A stretch of DNA of 64,000 bases from Saussurea involucrata (lineage: Eukaryota > Streptophyta > Magnoliopsida > Asterales > Asteraceae). A program made the translations under genes and the position numbers. Below the pieces are notes generated by a model, which did not search any database, was not told where the DNA came from, and was given only the letters and a program-made list of their open reading frames with translations. Shown here piece after piece: positions 21,892 through 33,462 of this stretch. The stretch is from the NCBI GenBank assembly GCA_033807775.1, contig CM066324.1, positions 131,493,501 to 131,557,500 on the forward strand. The letters run 5' to 3'. Each line of letters starts with the position of its first letter. The stretch's first letter is position 1.

Positions 21892-22649
21892 TCATACACA
21901 TAATTAAATACAATTAATATATACTTGTTTTGATAATGAGTTTTTATATTACAATAATCATCTATTTGTTCACACATGACACATATGTACAAACCTTACA
22001 ATTTACAAATATTTATTTAATTTCACAAAGATTCTTTTGTTTTGTTTGTGGAAGTGTTCCAAAATGCATGATCATGGTCCAAACTTGATCAATCAATGGG
22101 AACCAGTGACATCCTCGCACCCTGTTCTCGGCACCAAACTCACCAACACATACTCATCATCTTCAGCTTTCAAGTCCTCCAACAACTCTGTGATCCCGAA
22201 CCTTGCCCCGCTCATCATCATCATCATCATCATCTTTTCCGAGCTTCTGTTATGCGGCAACTGTGCAAAACTACCGGCAAACTCACTGTTGGCTGCCGTG
22301 GTCGATCGGCAGTACATTGTCTTTGTCATTAACAAGCACATCGAACTTCACAAACTTCTCACCGGCGAATCTGATTCCGTTCACCATCAATACCTCAGTT
22401 GCTTTCTTCTTGTCCTCTTTGGTCCTGTTTGTAGTAGGCCTCTTCACGAGTACCTGTTGAATGTAGTCTTCAATAGTGTCCACGTAGGAATGAGAGTGAA
22501 ATAGTTTGTGCTTTATAACTCCTAGCTTATTTATTTTATCAAATAATCAATAATGGAATTGTGGGGGTTGGGCATGATTTTTTGTTTTGATCTCTTAATC
22601 GAATTTGGATAAGATTGAGTGACAATTTAACCATCAAATCATTATAAAG

Positions 22650-22857
22650 ACTTGAGATAAGCCATTTTCGTGAGTCCAAAAAAATAACACTAAACCTTCA
22701 TAACAAAAGACTTTGAAGGTAAACCTTCGTAGTGTTTTTGCCGCAAGTTCGCTGTTTAATTTGCTTACCTTCACTATGAACCGTGGTGAAGTTTTAGTGT
22801 TATTTTATGGTCTCATTGTTTCACAAAAAAAATTGGTGTCACGTGAACCCAACCCTC
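22650..22857. mobile_element. Foldback MITE (family 1), nested in the PPO-3 intron
   Basis: Matches the element at 10137-10364: ccaaaaaaataacactaaac and gttttagtgttattttatgg are inverted, and the end reads gtcacgtgaacccaaccctc. The TA flanks present in the other copy are absent here. Confidence 0.7.
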
Positions 22858-22899
22858 ATGATAAATACAAGTTTGTAGAGAATCTGGTTATCATCTTTC

Positions 22900-23503
22900 A
22901 TTCTTTCTAGGAATGAGCATCGATGACTGTTTTCCCGAACCGAACCCGTACCATGTATTCGGTCCGGTATTCGGTTCCTAACATTCCTCAAAATCGGTAT
23001 TCGGTATTTCGGAATTCGGTACCGGGATTTTTCCCGGAAAAAACCGAAATTTAAAAAAACAAAGTTTTTTTAAATTTTTTTTAATTATGCATATCATCTC
23101 CTAAATAAAGTTTATCTTGATCGTTGTTAAGATTAATTATTTTTGTTTCTTGTTGTATATATATAGAGATTGAAGAGTTGAAAAACGAACAAAATGGAAA
23201 AACAAAAATTGTAAAAGAATACCGAATATTGTTGAACTTTTGATTGGTTTTGAACTTTTTGATTGTTTGTGATTAGTTTTGAAACATTATGAAGGTATTT
23301 TGGTTTGCGATTGATTTTTATACACATTTGATACATTTTAAATTTTCAGTCCTAAGTGGTCTTAGTACCGATTTTCCCATCCCAAACCGGTACCGTACCG
23401 ATACATACGGTTTGGTTTTTTGGTACCACTTTGTAGTCACAAAAAATTTCGGTACCAACCAGTTCGATCCCGGTTCAATCTCGATCTCATCCCTAATTCT
23501 TTC
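22900..23503. mobile_element. hAT-type MITE nested in the PPO-3 intron
   Basis: The body 22908-23495 begins TAGGAATGAG and ends CTCATCCCTA, and is flanked by the perfect 8-bp repeat ATTCTTTC at 22900-22907 and 23496-23503. The interior is rich in cggtattcggt and ggtaccgtaccg words. The termini resemble those of the hAT MITE at 14952 but the interior differs. Confidence 0.9.
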
Positions 23504-24082
23504 TCCCTTCCTTTTGAGGGTGAATTAGCCTTAACCCAAGAGCAATCGTGGAGACTAATATTATACTAAGGATAGTGATTATAATCATATCCTAATCTGG
23601 TTTAATTCATTGTTCTTTTTTGTTGTAAATTTCTAATAGTACCTTTACTGTTTGGTTTAACTTCACCGGGAATTCCACGTCCTTCACCGTTCCGGCTGAA
23701 CTCGCAGCAGCAGAATCGGAAATATTGGACGGAGTAGCATCAGGAACGGCGAAGGCCGACGAGAGAGTGGTGAAGTTGGCGGTGGCGTAGAGGCCGCCGA
23801 GCCCCATTAGCAAGTTTCTCCGGTCAATATTTTTCATGTCAAATGATGTTTCTGGTTGTATGAGCTTTGGGGTTTCAGAGCTTTGGGATGTTTTGTCGTT
23901 GACACCTTCGGTGGCGTTGCATGAGACTTTGAAGTGACGGGTTTTCCTTGCTTGAGGTTTGAGTCGGTGGGAGTTGGCGGTGGTGGCGGTGGCGGAAGTG
24001 GCGGTGGGAAAGGTGGAAAAGGTAAAAGAAGCCATGATTTTAGAAATTTGGATGGTGAGCAATGTGATCTTTTGAGCTCCAA

Positions 24083-25200
24083 TTATATATATATATATAT
24101 ATATATATACTAGATATGTATCTGTGCGCGATGCGTCGCGAAGTATCTCGAATCTAAAACCGAGAATTTGAAAAAATAAGTTTGTTTCATGTTCATATTT
24201 ATTCGCTTTTAAATCGCATATTAAATGTATAAAATTAAAGGTCAATATGGTTAATTGGTCAAAAAAAGAAAAAATATTTGTTCGATAGTGGGGTCTTCAA
24301 ACTCATAACATTTGTGCTCATTTTGAAGGTTTTGATGAACGGTTATAATGGTATAATTTATTAAAAAAACATATTTGTTTAATGTATTTTAGTTTATGTA
24401 TGTTGATACGATAAGGATGTAAAATGAAAAATGAAAGGAGAATGGATATAAAGTAATTAAATAACTAATTATATTGTTATAAAGCGTAATTTAAAAATAA
24501 AAAAATAATTTTATTTTCAATTGTCATGTTGAACGTTAGAGGTTTTAAAGCTTTTAAACTCGTACATGATGTATTGAAATTTGTACTTCTTAAAAATTCA
24601 AGAATAACCGTAACTGCAATTATTTTTAAAGAAGTATAATAGATAAATATATATAAGAGCGTAAAATGTACAAGTTTAAAAAAAATCTCGGTACGTCATT
24701 CTTGAAAAATCTTGATACGTATTTATGATATTTCACAATATTATTAAGTTAAAAAAATATTCAATGATAAACTTATTTTGAAATTATTGACGAAAATATT
24801 GTAATAATATAATTTGTAAAAAAATGCGTTTATTAATATGTTTTAGTTAAACTATGATTATGTATTTTAATATTATAAGGGTGTAAAATGAAAATGAATA
24901 ATGTAAGAGATATAAAACAAATTAATTCGTACATGTTCATGATATTTAATAATATGATTAAATCCAAAAATATTCAATATCGGGCTCATTTGAAAGGTAT
25001 TGACGAGACGATTACAATGTTGTAATTTGTAAAAAAAGAAATGTATTTTTTAATGCATTTTAGTTCATATGCATTATTTATGTTTATATGATAAGAGTCT
25101 AAAATGAAAAATAAAAAAGTAAGGGATTAAAAGTAAACTACATACCTAATTATAAGGGTAGTAAATGTAACGTATAAATTAAAAAAGTTGAATTAAGGAG
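24083..25200. repeat. Single-arm copy of the palindromic repeat, beside PPO-3
   Basis: Starts with a TA run (24083-24110) and gtatctgtgcgcgatgcgtc, then matches the left arm of the 4821-6086 palindrome in order through the gtacatgttcatgat module. It runs further (24945-25200) into a cgggctcatttgaaaggtat segment that recurs in elements A and B as gggctcatttcgaacgtatc. This shows the original unit is longer than one palindrome arm. Confidence 0.8.
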
Positions 25201-25860
25201 AGATTTAAGGAGGAGTGAATGTGGGTGTACTAAATGAACTTATAATGTAAACTGCGTCCAGATACATTTTTAGGCGGGAAAACACTGAAGTCGGTTCACC
25301 AGAAGTCGACACGTGACATGTTAGTTACTTATTTATTATATGTATATATATATATATTTATAGCCTACATAGCTAGGCATGAGATTATGTAAAAAGTGTG
25401 AGAAGTACTACCGTTGATCACTTTTAATCAAATATCCTCCTATAAAAATGTCTTAAAAGGGAATTGATCCGTTGAATCTTATTTCGGTGCATTTCATCCT
25501 AATGTTCGTCTATTTTCTCCTCAACGATTGATAACAACTTCTCATCAAATTTTATATTTTCATTTTAAACCCTATATATTTACAAATTTAACCCTCTTAC
25601 TTATATCTTACTTTTTATTTGTCTCTACTATTTAAAAAAAATTATTTTTAACCCTTATTATATAGTGGGCCCTCCTCAAAACATCCCCTATTTCTACAAA
25701 GAGTTTTAAAACACCCCTATTTCTACCCAGCTTTTTTGAAACACCCCTATTTTTTAAAAAAACTCTGCTATGACAGTTTTTATTTCAAAGAGATTATTTT
25801 ATTCAATGTAAACACGTGCGATTGTAAACATATACACCACCTCATGCTTAATTTCACTCT
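25201..25860. other. AT-rich spacer, no gene
   Basis: Contains only a short threefold repeat of aaacacccctatttct words at 25672-25755. No frame or border is supported. Confidence 0.5.
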
Positions 25861-25865
25861 CACAT

Positions 25866-25995
25866 AGTACGACAAATGTACTCTATTGCGACGACAAAAG
25901 TCGCTGCTGAAGATCAATATTGATCTTTAGCGACGGCAATATTGATCTTTAGCAACGACAAAATTCGTCGCAATAGACTACATTTGTTGTAGTGA
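25866..25995. mobile_element. Short CACTA-like MITE
   Basis: The right end reads catttgttgtagtg, the complement of CACTACAACAAATG; the left end agtacgacaaatgta is a worn copy. The interior has inverted ttgcgacgac and tcgtcgcaa words around a central tandem gatcaatattgatctttagc. No clean 3-bp duplication was seen. Confidence 0.6.
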
Positions 25996-26311
25996 CATGT
26001 TTATCTTTAAGGATTACGACCCACGCCTACTTGCAAAAAGCGTTATGCTGTGTTCTTTAATCCAAAGAGAAAAGACAAAAAAGAAACGGATGAAAAGAAA
26101 TGATAGAAAGAAAAGAAAGGAAAATAATATATATCAGTCTACATATATACTGCATTACATACATGTAATCAATTTTGATAACATTTAATACATAAACTCA
26201 ACATATCTCTCATGCATGGAACACTTGTAGGCTGTAGCAGTGTACACACATTGTACTATATATACTTACACACGTCAATCCATGGTGTTTCATATACAGA
26301 CACGTAGAAGA

Positions 26312-26625
26312 ATGTATATATAGAGAGAGAGAAAGAGGGACGGTTCAAGAAAAAACCTTAAAAAAATGGAAAACTGAAGAACACCCTGGTGATCCTTCAT
26401 CTGGACGGTATGCATGTTTTGTGCATACATGTAAATTATGTTGTTTTTTTGGTTTTTATATACAAGTGGATTATGCACTTATACATATGCACGTGTACAT
26501 GTTACAAATTACCTGTATGCACAAGTGCATACCATTCAGATGAAGGGCTACGAGATATTCTTCGGTTTTCCGTTTTTTTTAGGTTTTACCCTCTCTCTCT
26601 TTCTCTCTCTATATATATAGGGGTG
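26312..26625. mobile_element. Foldback MITE with GA/TA flanks (family 3)
   Basis: Left arm agagggacggttcaagaaaa... and right arm ...ttttaggttttaccctctct are inverted, as are the inner gatccttcatctggacggta and taccattcagatgaaggg segments. It sits between GA-rich and TA-rich simple repeats. The 60-100-codon frames here are palindrome artefacts. Confidence 0.75.
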
Positions 26626-26958
26626 GGTTCAAATAAAAACTCAAATTCAATTGTAAACGTGAGGACAAACCACAATCGTTTATTAAAAAACGGTGATTAG
26701 ATCAATGAATAAAAAACGCGGTGGCAATTTTGTAAATAAGTTGAAAACTATGTCCATGGCTTAGTGAATATTTAGCACGTAGGGGTAAAATTGGAAAAAC
26801 GAAAAGACGGTTCAAAACCTGAGATATAGCCATAATCATAATGCAGACTACACATTCATCATTTTTCGCCGGATTTCTCTCTCACTAAAACTTCAATTGT
26901 TGAATACTGAAGAAAGAAGAATACTATTTACAGAGAATAGTTAAAATCATCAACAAAA
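26626..26958 (+). other. Upstream region of the Ulp1-associated gene
   Basis: No coding frame. It starts ggtgggttcaaataaaaact, similar to the termini of the TA-flanked elements, so a larger transposon carrying the downstream gene may begin here. No TATA box stands out. Confidence 0.4.
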
Positions 26959-27040
26959 ATGGCAGATACATATGAAGATTCTAGAGATAAGCTTCCATTA
27001 GGTGAACTTCTGAAAAAACGTAAGTTTAAATGTTTTAAAA

Positions 27041-27400
27041 TCGTCGATACTGAATAGTTAGGGTTTTTATTTAACTCTTACAGATTAAGAAACAAAAATC
27101 TGATTCGAAAAACCCTAAAATGGAAAAAATGAAGAAAACAAACTATCTGATGAATAAATGATTCAAATGACGATTAAAACTAAGATTATTGTTAGATTTT
27201 ATTTTATTATTGTTATTAGTTATATTCATACTGAATAGTTAGGGTTTTTATTTAACTTTTACAGATTAAGAAACAAAAAATTGATTCGAAAAACCCTAAA
27301 ACTGAAAAAATGAAGAAAACAATAGATCTGATGAATAAATGCTTCAAATGACGAGTAAAACTAAGATATATTGTTAGATTTTATGTTATTTTTGTGAGTA
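27041..27400 (+). repeat. 181-bp tandem duplication in the first intron
   Basis: The stretch from actgaatagttagggttttt at 27049 recurs at 27230, 181 bp later, with the same order of gattaagaaacaaaaa, gaaaaaccctaaaa and atgaataaatg segments. It duplicates an intron part, not an exon. Confidence 0.85.
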
Positions 27401-27510
27401 TTTATATTCATACTGAATAATCTTTAGATGTTTATGAGTATTTTATATTCAGTTTGAATATATAGTTTTATTCAGACTGAATAAAATGTAAAAATTCAGT
27501 ATGGATATAT

Positions 27511-28040
27511 TCAGACTGAATAATAGGGAATTAAAAAGTCATATTGATTATTATTGCTAAAACGTTGTTAAGATGTTTGGGAGCAGTGATATTCATACTG
27601 AATATGTACCTTTATTCAGTTTGAATAAAAGGTAAAATATTCAGTATAAATATCAATTCAACTTCTTAATATATTCCTATTATTCAGACTGAATAATAGG
27701 GAATTAAAAAGTCATACTGATTATTATTGCTAAAACGTTGTTAAGATGTTTGGGAGCAGTGATATTCATACTGAATATGTACCTTTATTCAGTTTGAATA
27801 AAAGGTAAAATATTCAGTATTAATATCAATTCAACTTCTTAATATATTCCTATTATTCAGACTGAATAATAGGGAATTAAAAAGTCATATTGATTATTTT
27901 TGCTAAAACGTTGTTAAAATGTCTGGGAGCAGTGATATCCATACTGAATATGTACATTTATTCAGTTTGAATAGAAGGTAAATATTCAGTATGAATATCA
28001 CTTCAACTTCTTAATATATTGCTATTATTCAGACTAAATA
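27511..28040 (+). repeat. 173-bp tandem repeat, three copies, dense in TTCAGTATGAA motifs
   Basis: The word tcagactgaataatagggaa begins at 27511, 27684 and 27857, with a partial fourth at 28029, giving steps of 173, 173 and 172 bp. Each unit holds several near-palindromes of the ttcagtatgaa / ttcatactgaa type. The same words return in the intron at 29090-29230. Copies are close to identical, so expansion was recent. Confidence 0.92.
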
Positions 28041-30110
28041 AATTATATTTTTGTTAATTGTTTTAATTTTAATAGAAAAGAAGAGAAAGCATGAAGATGA
28101 AGTGTCTTCTTCAAGCAAAAAAAAGAGAAAAAATGTATTATTATGATTCATTTTTCATATATTGATAGAAACTAAATGAATACATATACTAATCATTTTT
28201 GTTTTGAATATCAAATTTTTTTATAGATAAGCAGAAGAAGGAGACGTTAAAAAAAGGACGACTATTTAAGAAAGAAGAAATGAGATGACAGTTCGAGCAA
28301 GATGAAGAAAGAAGAAAGTAAAAAAAAGGCACCGAAGAATGCCCAATACAGATCTTTGTCGATCAGAACAACTCCAAAGAATTTAATGCTAGTTACTGGC
28401 AAGATGAGGCTGCCACAAATTAACCGCATTAAAGATATGGGGTTTGAAAGTTTGTTTAATATGAATATTGATTCAATACCTGCTAGACTTGCACACAACA
28501 TAATATACAACTTTGATCCAAAGCGCATGGTAATTAGAACAAGAAAGGGTCCAATTAAAGTTACAGCAGATTCTGTGAACCATGTTCTGGGATTAAAGAA
28601 TAAAGGTATTGATATCAGTGATCTTGACACAGACAGCGAATGGGATGAGATTATAAGAAATTGGAAATCTCAGTTTGACAAACAACTGATAAGGCCAAAA
28701 GACATTGTGAATAAGATAAGAGAGTCACATAGTGCAGATTGGAATTTCAAGCTGAATTTCATTGTTTTGTTTGTGAATACAATGTGTGTTGGTATGAAGA
28801 TGGAGACATGCAACCTTGCCATTCTGTCACATCTAAGCAAAGGATTGGATTTTAAGAATGTTAATTGGTGTAAATACATTATTGATTGTGCAGAAGAAAG
28901 CAAGATAGGGTGGAATAATGAATCAGATTCAAGCTTTTATACAGTACCAATAACATTTCTCACGGTATGTAATCAACTTTAATATCTGTTTATAACTTTT
29001 AATCTAGGATTAGATTAAGCTTAAATAACTTCATTATTCATTATTTATAACATTTTATGCATTGTAGTTTATAGTTTATGAAATTGGGTTAACAACCAAT
29101 ATATTCATTATTCAGTATGAATAAGTTTGAATAACAAAACATATTCAGACTAAATATTAAAAGTTATTCATTCTGAATAGTTAACATTATTCATACTGAA
29201 TAACGTTAAATATTCAAAATGAATAACTCTTAATCTATACCTTATAAATTTCAAAAAAATGATATGCATGTTAATCTATTGAATGTATGATTAGTTTAAG
29301 AATGAATATACATTATTATTCAATTAGGAATTCATAAAATTGATAATATAATATTTTTGATATTTTCATTTTTCAAAAATGAAGCTTTTGTATCTTGATT
29401 CAACGAAATGCCCTGGATTGTTGCACAAAAGAGTGAGGCCTGCAATTAAAGAATGGAATACAGAAAAAATGAAGACAAGAGAGAAGATGGAGATGAAGAA
29501 TGGAGGTTTTTGTAGAGGTGATTTGGCAGAAGAGTATGAAGAAACAGAAGATAGGGATGAAAACTCAAAGGACAAAAAGACAGCAAAGGTATTAAAGATA
29601 TATATACATTTCAATTAAGTTAATTAGTTTTATAACTAAAATCTCTGTCAAAAATAAACAGGAGTTTCTGAAGATGCTTGATCAAAGCTTAGAAGAACTT
29701 TTTGCAAACAAAGCAGAGATTGAATACAACTTAAAACAAGCCATGATTTTGTACCCAGATGACAACAATCTTATTAACTGTAAAAGCAGTTATGAGGAAT
29801 CATTTCCCACAAGATCAATAATGATTTGTCTGAAAGATAATGCCAATAATGCAGAAAAGAGAGAGGAGTTTGATAAGATCACTGGAGAAGAGGAGAAAAA
29901 GAACATGGAAGAAGATAAAGAAAAGTGTAACACTGTTTGTGAAGAAAGAAAGAAAACAAGTGATGTGGTTACTGAGGAAACAACAATAAAGGTGATATGG
30001 CCTGATGGTACACAATATTGGAATGAGCTGGAAAAAACAATAGAGATTAATGATACATTCCAGTCTGCAGAACAAGCCATTGAGAATAGGTTGGATATTT
30101 TGGCAACATA

Positions 30111-31771
30111 TGTAATACCCCGGGTAAGTTCGTTAGTTAAATCCTCTTTCCGTTAAATTTTGGTTAACTTTAAAAATGAATGGTTAGGGTAAGTTTAGGT
30201 TAATATATATAGGTTTAGGGGTGTTTTGGTTATTATTGATTAGTTCAAGCCTTAAGTGTAAATTGGTCTAAAATATATATACCTTAAGAATCCAGATATT
30301 TTCAAAATCAGAAAATATCCAGATTGTGTGTGTGTGTGTGTTTTGGGGAGAAAAGAAGCAAAGGAAGAAAAGAAGGGCTAGGGATTCAATTGGATTCATT
30401 GGAAGTGAAATTAAGGTATGTTCCTTTACATTTTATGTTTATAATGGCTAGTAAATAATTTCTATCGGAGTAGAATAGTCAATTTCATGTCTGGTAATGA
30501 ATTCTGTCGATAATGGGTAGAAAATGAGCAAACCGACAGAGGTTTCCGGACACAATATGAATGTGTCCGGTAGTCTTTTTGATAGTGTCCGGTAGTCCCT
30601 TTTCGATGGTGTCCGGACGAGTCTCATCCGGTAAGTTCTTATTTTCATTAAGTTTTCGGTTGATATTAGATACCGGATGGTGTCCGGATTACTTTGGTTT
30701 CCGGATGTCGTCCGGATTGTTTGTGCAGTCCGGAAAGTTGTATTGTCCGGATTGTATAGGTTGTCCGGATAATTTTGTAGTATCCGGAAACTTTAGCTGT
30801 TTGGTCATTTTTGAGATTTCAGATACTTTTGAGTATCCGGTGGCTTTGTATTTTGTCGACTCTTGAATAGGATATGAATGAGGACTGGATATAAGTTCGG
30901 GTTTGGGGGAAACAACTGAGGATAAGAGTAAATAGGTTTATCTAGAGTTCTTAGCTCTAATATGTATTATGTGTTCCATATGGTAAAGGGATATTTGTAT
31001 CTAATTGTTTCAGATTCTGTGAATTTGGAGTGAAAGCTGAATCTGTTGGGAAAAGCTTGAAAGCGTTTTAATAAGCAATCAGGTGAGTTTTACTTTAAAT
31101 TATTTTCAAACTGGAATACATATATGTGGTTTGATAATGTGATAAGTAGTGTAACTATGTGCATATGTATGAAGTATGATATATTGAAGTATATATTATA
31201 TTTATACAAGTATTACACTACACGAGAGCACGTTGGTCGGGCTTAGGACCGATGGAGTTGGCTGTACGAAGGGACAACAGTGTTGGCTGTATTTAGTACA
31301 GCGGAGTAAATTTATTAGTTGACTCGCAACCATCTAATATGGTCATGGGAATGAGACAGGAAAGTACACAATGCATGAGTCATAATTGGTATCCATATTT
31401 GTGTTATGTATATGGTGTTTGTGCAAATGATTTTAAACTAACAGGGATTTTCTCACTTAGACCGCTAGGTCTAACCCTCATTTTGTTTTAAAAATATGTA
31501 TTCCAGGTCGTGGATCGGATAAGAGCAAGTGAATAGAGTAATCGGTGGCTAGCTTTTGGAAAGATTTATAATTTGAAGACTATGATATATTTTGTAATTA
31601 AGACTTTGTTAATAGTAATGATGTAAAGTTACCAGCAAAAGTTTGTAATGCAGTACTTAATGATTGTAAAGACTAAGGACCGTATTTGTTATATGATGTA
31701 TCTTTTGTTATGTAACGATGTTATGCAATATATGTTATTTGACGCATGTTTGGGAGAATCGGGTCATTACA
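30111..31771 (+). mobile_element. Gypsy 5' LTR, 1.66 kb, inserted in the Ulp1-associated gene
   Basis: Starts TGTAATACCCC and ends GGGTCATTACA, followed by a PBS. It has TG...CA termini and the same style as the LTR at 2985-4819. The left flank ACATA (30106-30110) lies in the last exon of the disrupted gene. Motif repeats fill 30546-30842. Confidence 0.9.
30546..30842 (+). repeat. Cluster of TCCGG words in the gypsy LTR
   Basis: About 15 occurrences of tccgg, most as gtccgg(a/t), fall within 300 bp. There is no fixed period. Many read tgtccggatt or tgtccggtag. This repeated short word in an LTR resembles the palindrome cluster at 1010-1262 in position but not in sequence. Confidence 0.8.
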
Positions 31772-31773
31772 GA

Positions 31774-31786
31774 TGGTATCATAGCC
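31774..31786 (+). other. Gypsy primer-binding site (worn)
   Basis: TGGTATCATAGCC lies two bases after the LTR end and matches the initiator tRNA-Met PBS TGGTATCAGAGC with one substitution and one shift. It confirms the plus orientation. Confidence 0.85.
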
Positions 31787-32033
31787 CTAGTTTAAGGGAT
31801 TTAGGTATTCGGATCCATACCTAGACTTAAACTGCATATGAAGTAGGATGTCCCTATTATTTTAGAAACCTTGGGATGCTAAGTATAAAAGGTAGAAGGA
31901 ACATCATGTAAGGTAATTTCAAATTACATTTGGCCAGTGTAATCATGAACTTACAGGTACATGTTTGAACTGGAAAACCTTATTATATGGGGTATGTGCT
32001 TACGTGTATATTAACCTTGTTGAAATCTACAGA

Positions 32034-32352
32034 ATGGCAAGTGGTACTCGACGTACAAATAGGGAGGAAGAAGGAAACCCTAGTAGAACTAATCCAACAG
32101 TCGGGACAAGGGGAAGAGGGGGAGAACGAGGCAGGGACAGAACTGGAGGCAGATTTCAGTCGCGAGGTACAAAATTTGTTACAAGGGACGACTTGACGGC
32201 TGAAATGGGAAGACTGCAAGCGAGTATCCAGGCTATGTTCGACCGAACTCGTAATACTGAAACTGAAATACCAGATCCTAATCTGAAAGACGAGATGCCT
32301 ATTACACCTACTGTGATCCACTCATTTAAGATAATTAATATAAATTTTAAAT
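32034..32352 (+). pseudogene. Gypsy gag N-terminus, truncated
   Basis: The likely start at 32034 gives MASGTRRTNREEEGNPSRTN, then a Gly/Arg-rich stretch and FVTRDDLTAEMGRLQASIQA, the usual opening of chromovirus gag proteins. Homology is lost after about 32320 and the frame ends at 32352 without capsid core or zinc knuckle. The rest of the element and the 3' LTR are missing. Confidence 0.75.
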
Positions 32353-32716
32353 AAATAAAAAAGGGTACTTTAGTAAAAAAGAAATTACAGCTATTATAAT
32401 TACTATATTAATATGTTTATTCTCTCTCTCTCTCTCTCTCTCTACCATATACTAAAACCTAGCCTCCCTTTTCCTTCTCCAGATTACAGCCGCCACACAT
32501 CACTTTCTATGACTCTCATATCATCTTCTTCATCAAAAAATTTCAAAGTGGGTATCACATATTCACAGTGGTAAATATATGTATGTGAGCCCCTGGTTTT
32601 TGAAGAAAAACGTTAACCTCCATCCTCCTTTCATATTTCTTCATCCCAATACATGTCTCTGGAAATTCAAAAACCAAAATCGAGTTGGAGATTAGTCCAA
32701 TACCAAAAACAGAATC

Positions 32717-32862
32717 GACATCCACCCCGGGTTCGAGTCCAGGCGTCAGCATTCTGTGGTCAGGCTTAGTCTCAGACGACCGCTTTGTTTGTTTGTTTCC
32801 AAATTGCCAAGGATGTAGTCTAGGCAAAGCCTAGATGAACCTTATCCAAAAAAAAATCGGCA
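32717..32862 (+). mobile_element. 5'-truncated SINE
   Basis: Begins at the box B-like gggttcgagtccaggcg and continues to gtctaggcaaagcctaga plus an A run, matching the right two thirds of the SINE at 11631. Box A is missing. No clear target duplication. Confidence 0.7.
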
Positions 32863-33185
32863 AAGAAAAACCCTCAAACTGGGAGCAACGAAAAGGCAAA
32901 GTTAAGGAAGAAGAAGAGTGTATCTTTCCTTGGAAAACTTGAGGAATCCATGGCAAAAAGAAATATCCGGTTGGAGAAGTTGGCATCGTCAAAACTCCGG
33001 TGAGACCACTGGTTTAAATTAAACCCATCAGAATTCTGCGGACCTCGTATCTAAGTGTTGAAAAGTGTAGCAGTTGTCGGTTTGATAGGATGGATACGAT
33101 ATTATATTGGTTTCATCAGATCAAATCGGTGATGTCCGTATCATACACTTTCTTGAATTCAAGTTCCATCATCTTTCAGAAACGA

Positions 33186-33462
33186 ATGCATTTGGGTATC
33201 ACAGTGGTATCTTATATGTATTTTGGGTATCACATTGTATTTTGTATTACGTTGTATCGCATTGTATTTTGTATCAGGTCGTGTATGTATTTTAGGTATT
33301 ACCTTGCATTTGTATCACAGTCGGTATCACAGTGTATTTTGTATCACAATGGATATCACAATGTTTTTTTATCACAACGGGTATCACAATGTGTTTTGTA
33401 TCACGGCGTATCACAGTCGGTATCACGGCGTATCATAGTCGGTATCACGGCGATATCATACT
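33186..33462 (+). repeat. Irregular GTATCACA minisatellite
   Basis: Units based on gtatcaca(g/a)(t/c)(g/c)gt with spacers such as tattttgt repeat more than ten times. Frames on the plus strand rich in Tyr, His and Cys here are artefacts. Confidence 0.85.

Larger units (their letters stand above)
22450..23643 (-). mobile_element. LTR-like insertion forming the PPO-3 intron
   Basis: On the minus strand the 5-bp repeat GGTAC lies at 23643-23639 and 22454-22450, with the insert 23638-22455 between. The insert ends TTCAACA on the acceptor side; the donor side starts TATTAGAAATT, one base from the TG expected for an LTR. Splicing AAG|GTAC...CAACAG|GTAC restores VKVLVKRP exactly. It contains two later insertions (22650-22857 and 22908-23495), so the original insert was only about 0.4 kb. 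Confidence 0.75.
22093..24035 (-). pseudogene. Polyphenol oxidase PPO-3, tyrosinase domain lost
   Basis: Exon 1 (24035-23643) encodes a plastid targeting peptide (MASFTFSTFP...), the twin-arginine NIDRRNLL and a thylakoid signal. It then passes in frame from NISDSAAASSAG directly to TVKDVEFPVKLNQTVK. All copper ligands and the DWL domain are missing. Exon 2 (22453 onward) resumes VLVKRP and contains GEKFVKFDVLVND, then shifts frame near 22310; the other frame continues EFAGSFAQLPHN to RTGCEDV and stops at 22093. A run of seven Met codons (22212-22234) marks a trinucleotide expansion. The intron 23642-22454 is a transposon insertion. The frameshift makes this a pseudogene, though a short plastid-targeted peptide could still be made. 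Confidence 0.88.
26959..30110 (+). pseudogene. Ulp1-protease-associated plant protein, truncated by a gypsy insertion
   Basis: Exon 1 (26959-27019) gives MADTYEDSRDKLPLGELLKK; exon 2 (28076-28134) is Lys-rich with an NLS-like KKKRK. The main exon (about 28302-28964) has the pattern RLPQINRIKDMGFESLFNMN, IPARLAHNIIYNFDP and ITADSV..VLGL-like segments. This is the N-terminal domain found upstream of Ulp1 SUMO proteases in plant and MULE-borne proteins. Exons 29385-29588 (LLYLDSTKCPGLL...) and 29662-30110 follow in frame with GT-AG borders. The link from exon 2 to the main exon is uncertain because the reading nearest the obvious acceptor (28227) meets a stop. The last exon is cut at ATYV by the LTR at 30111, so the Ulp1 catalytic domain is absent. 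It may itself be transposon cargo. Confidence 0.65.
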
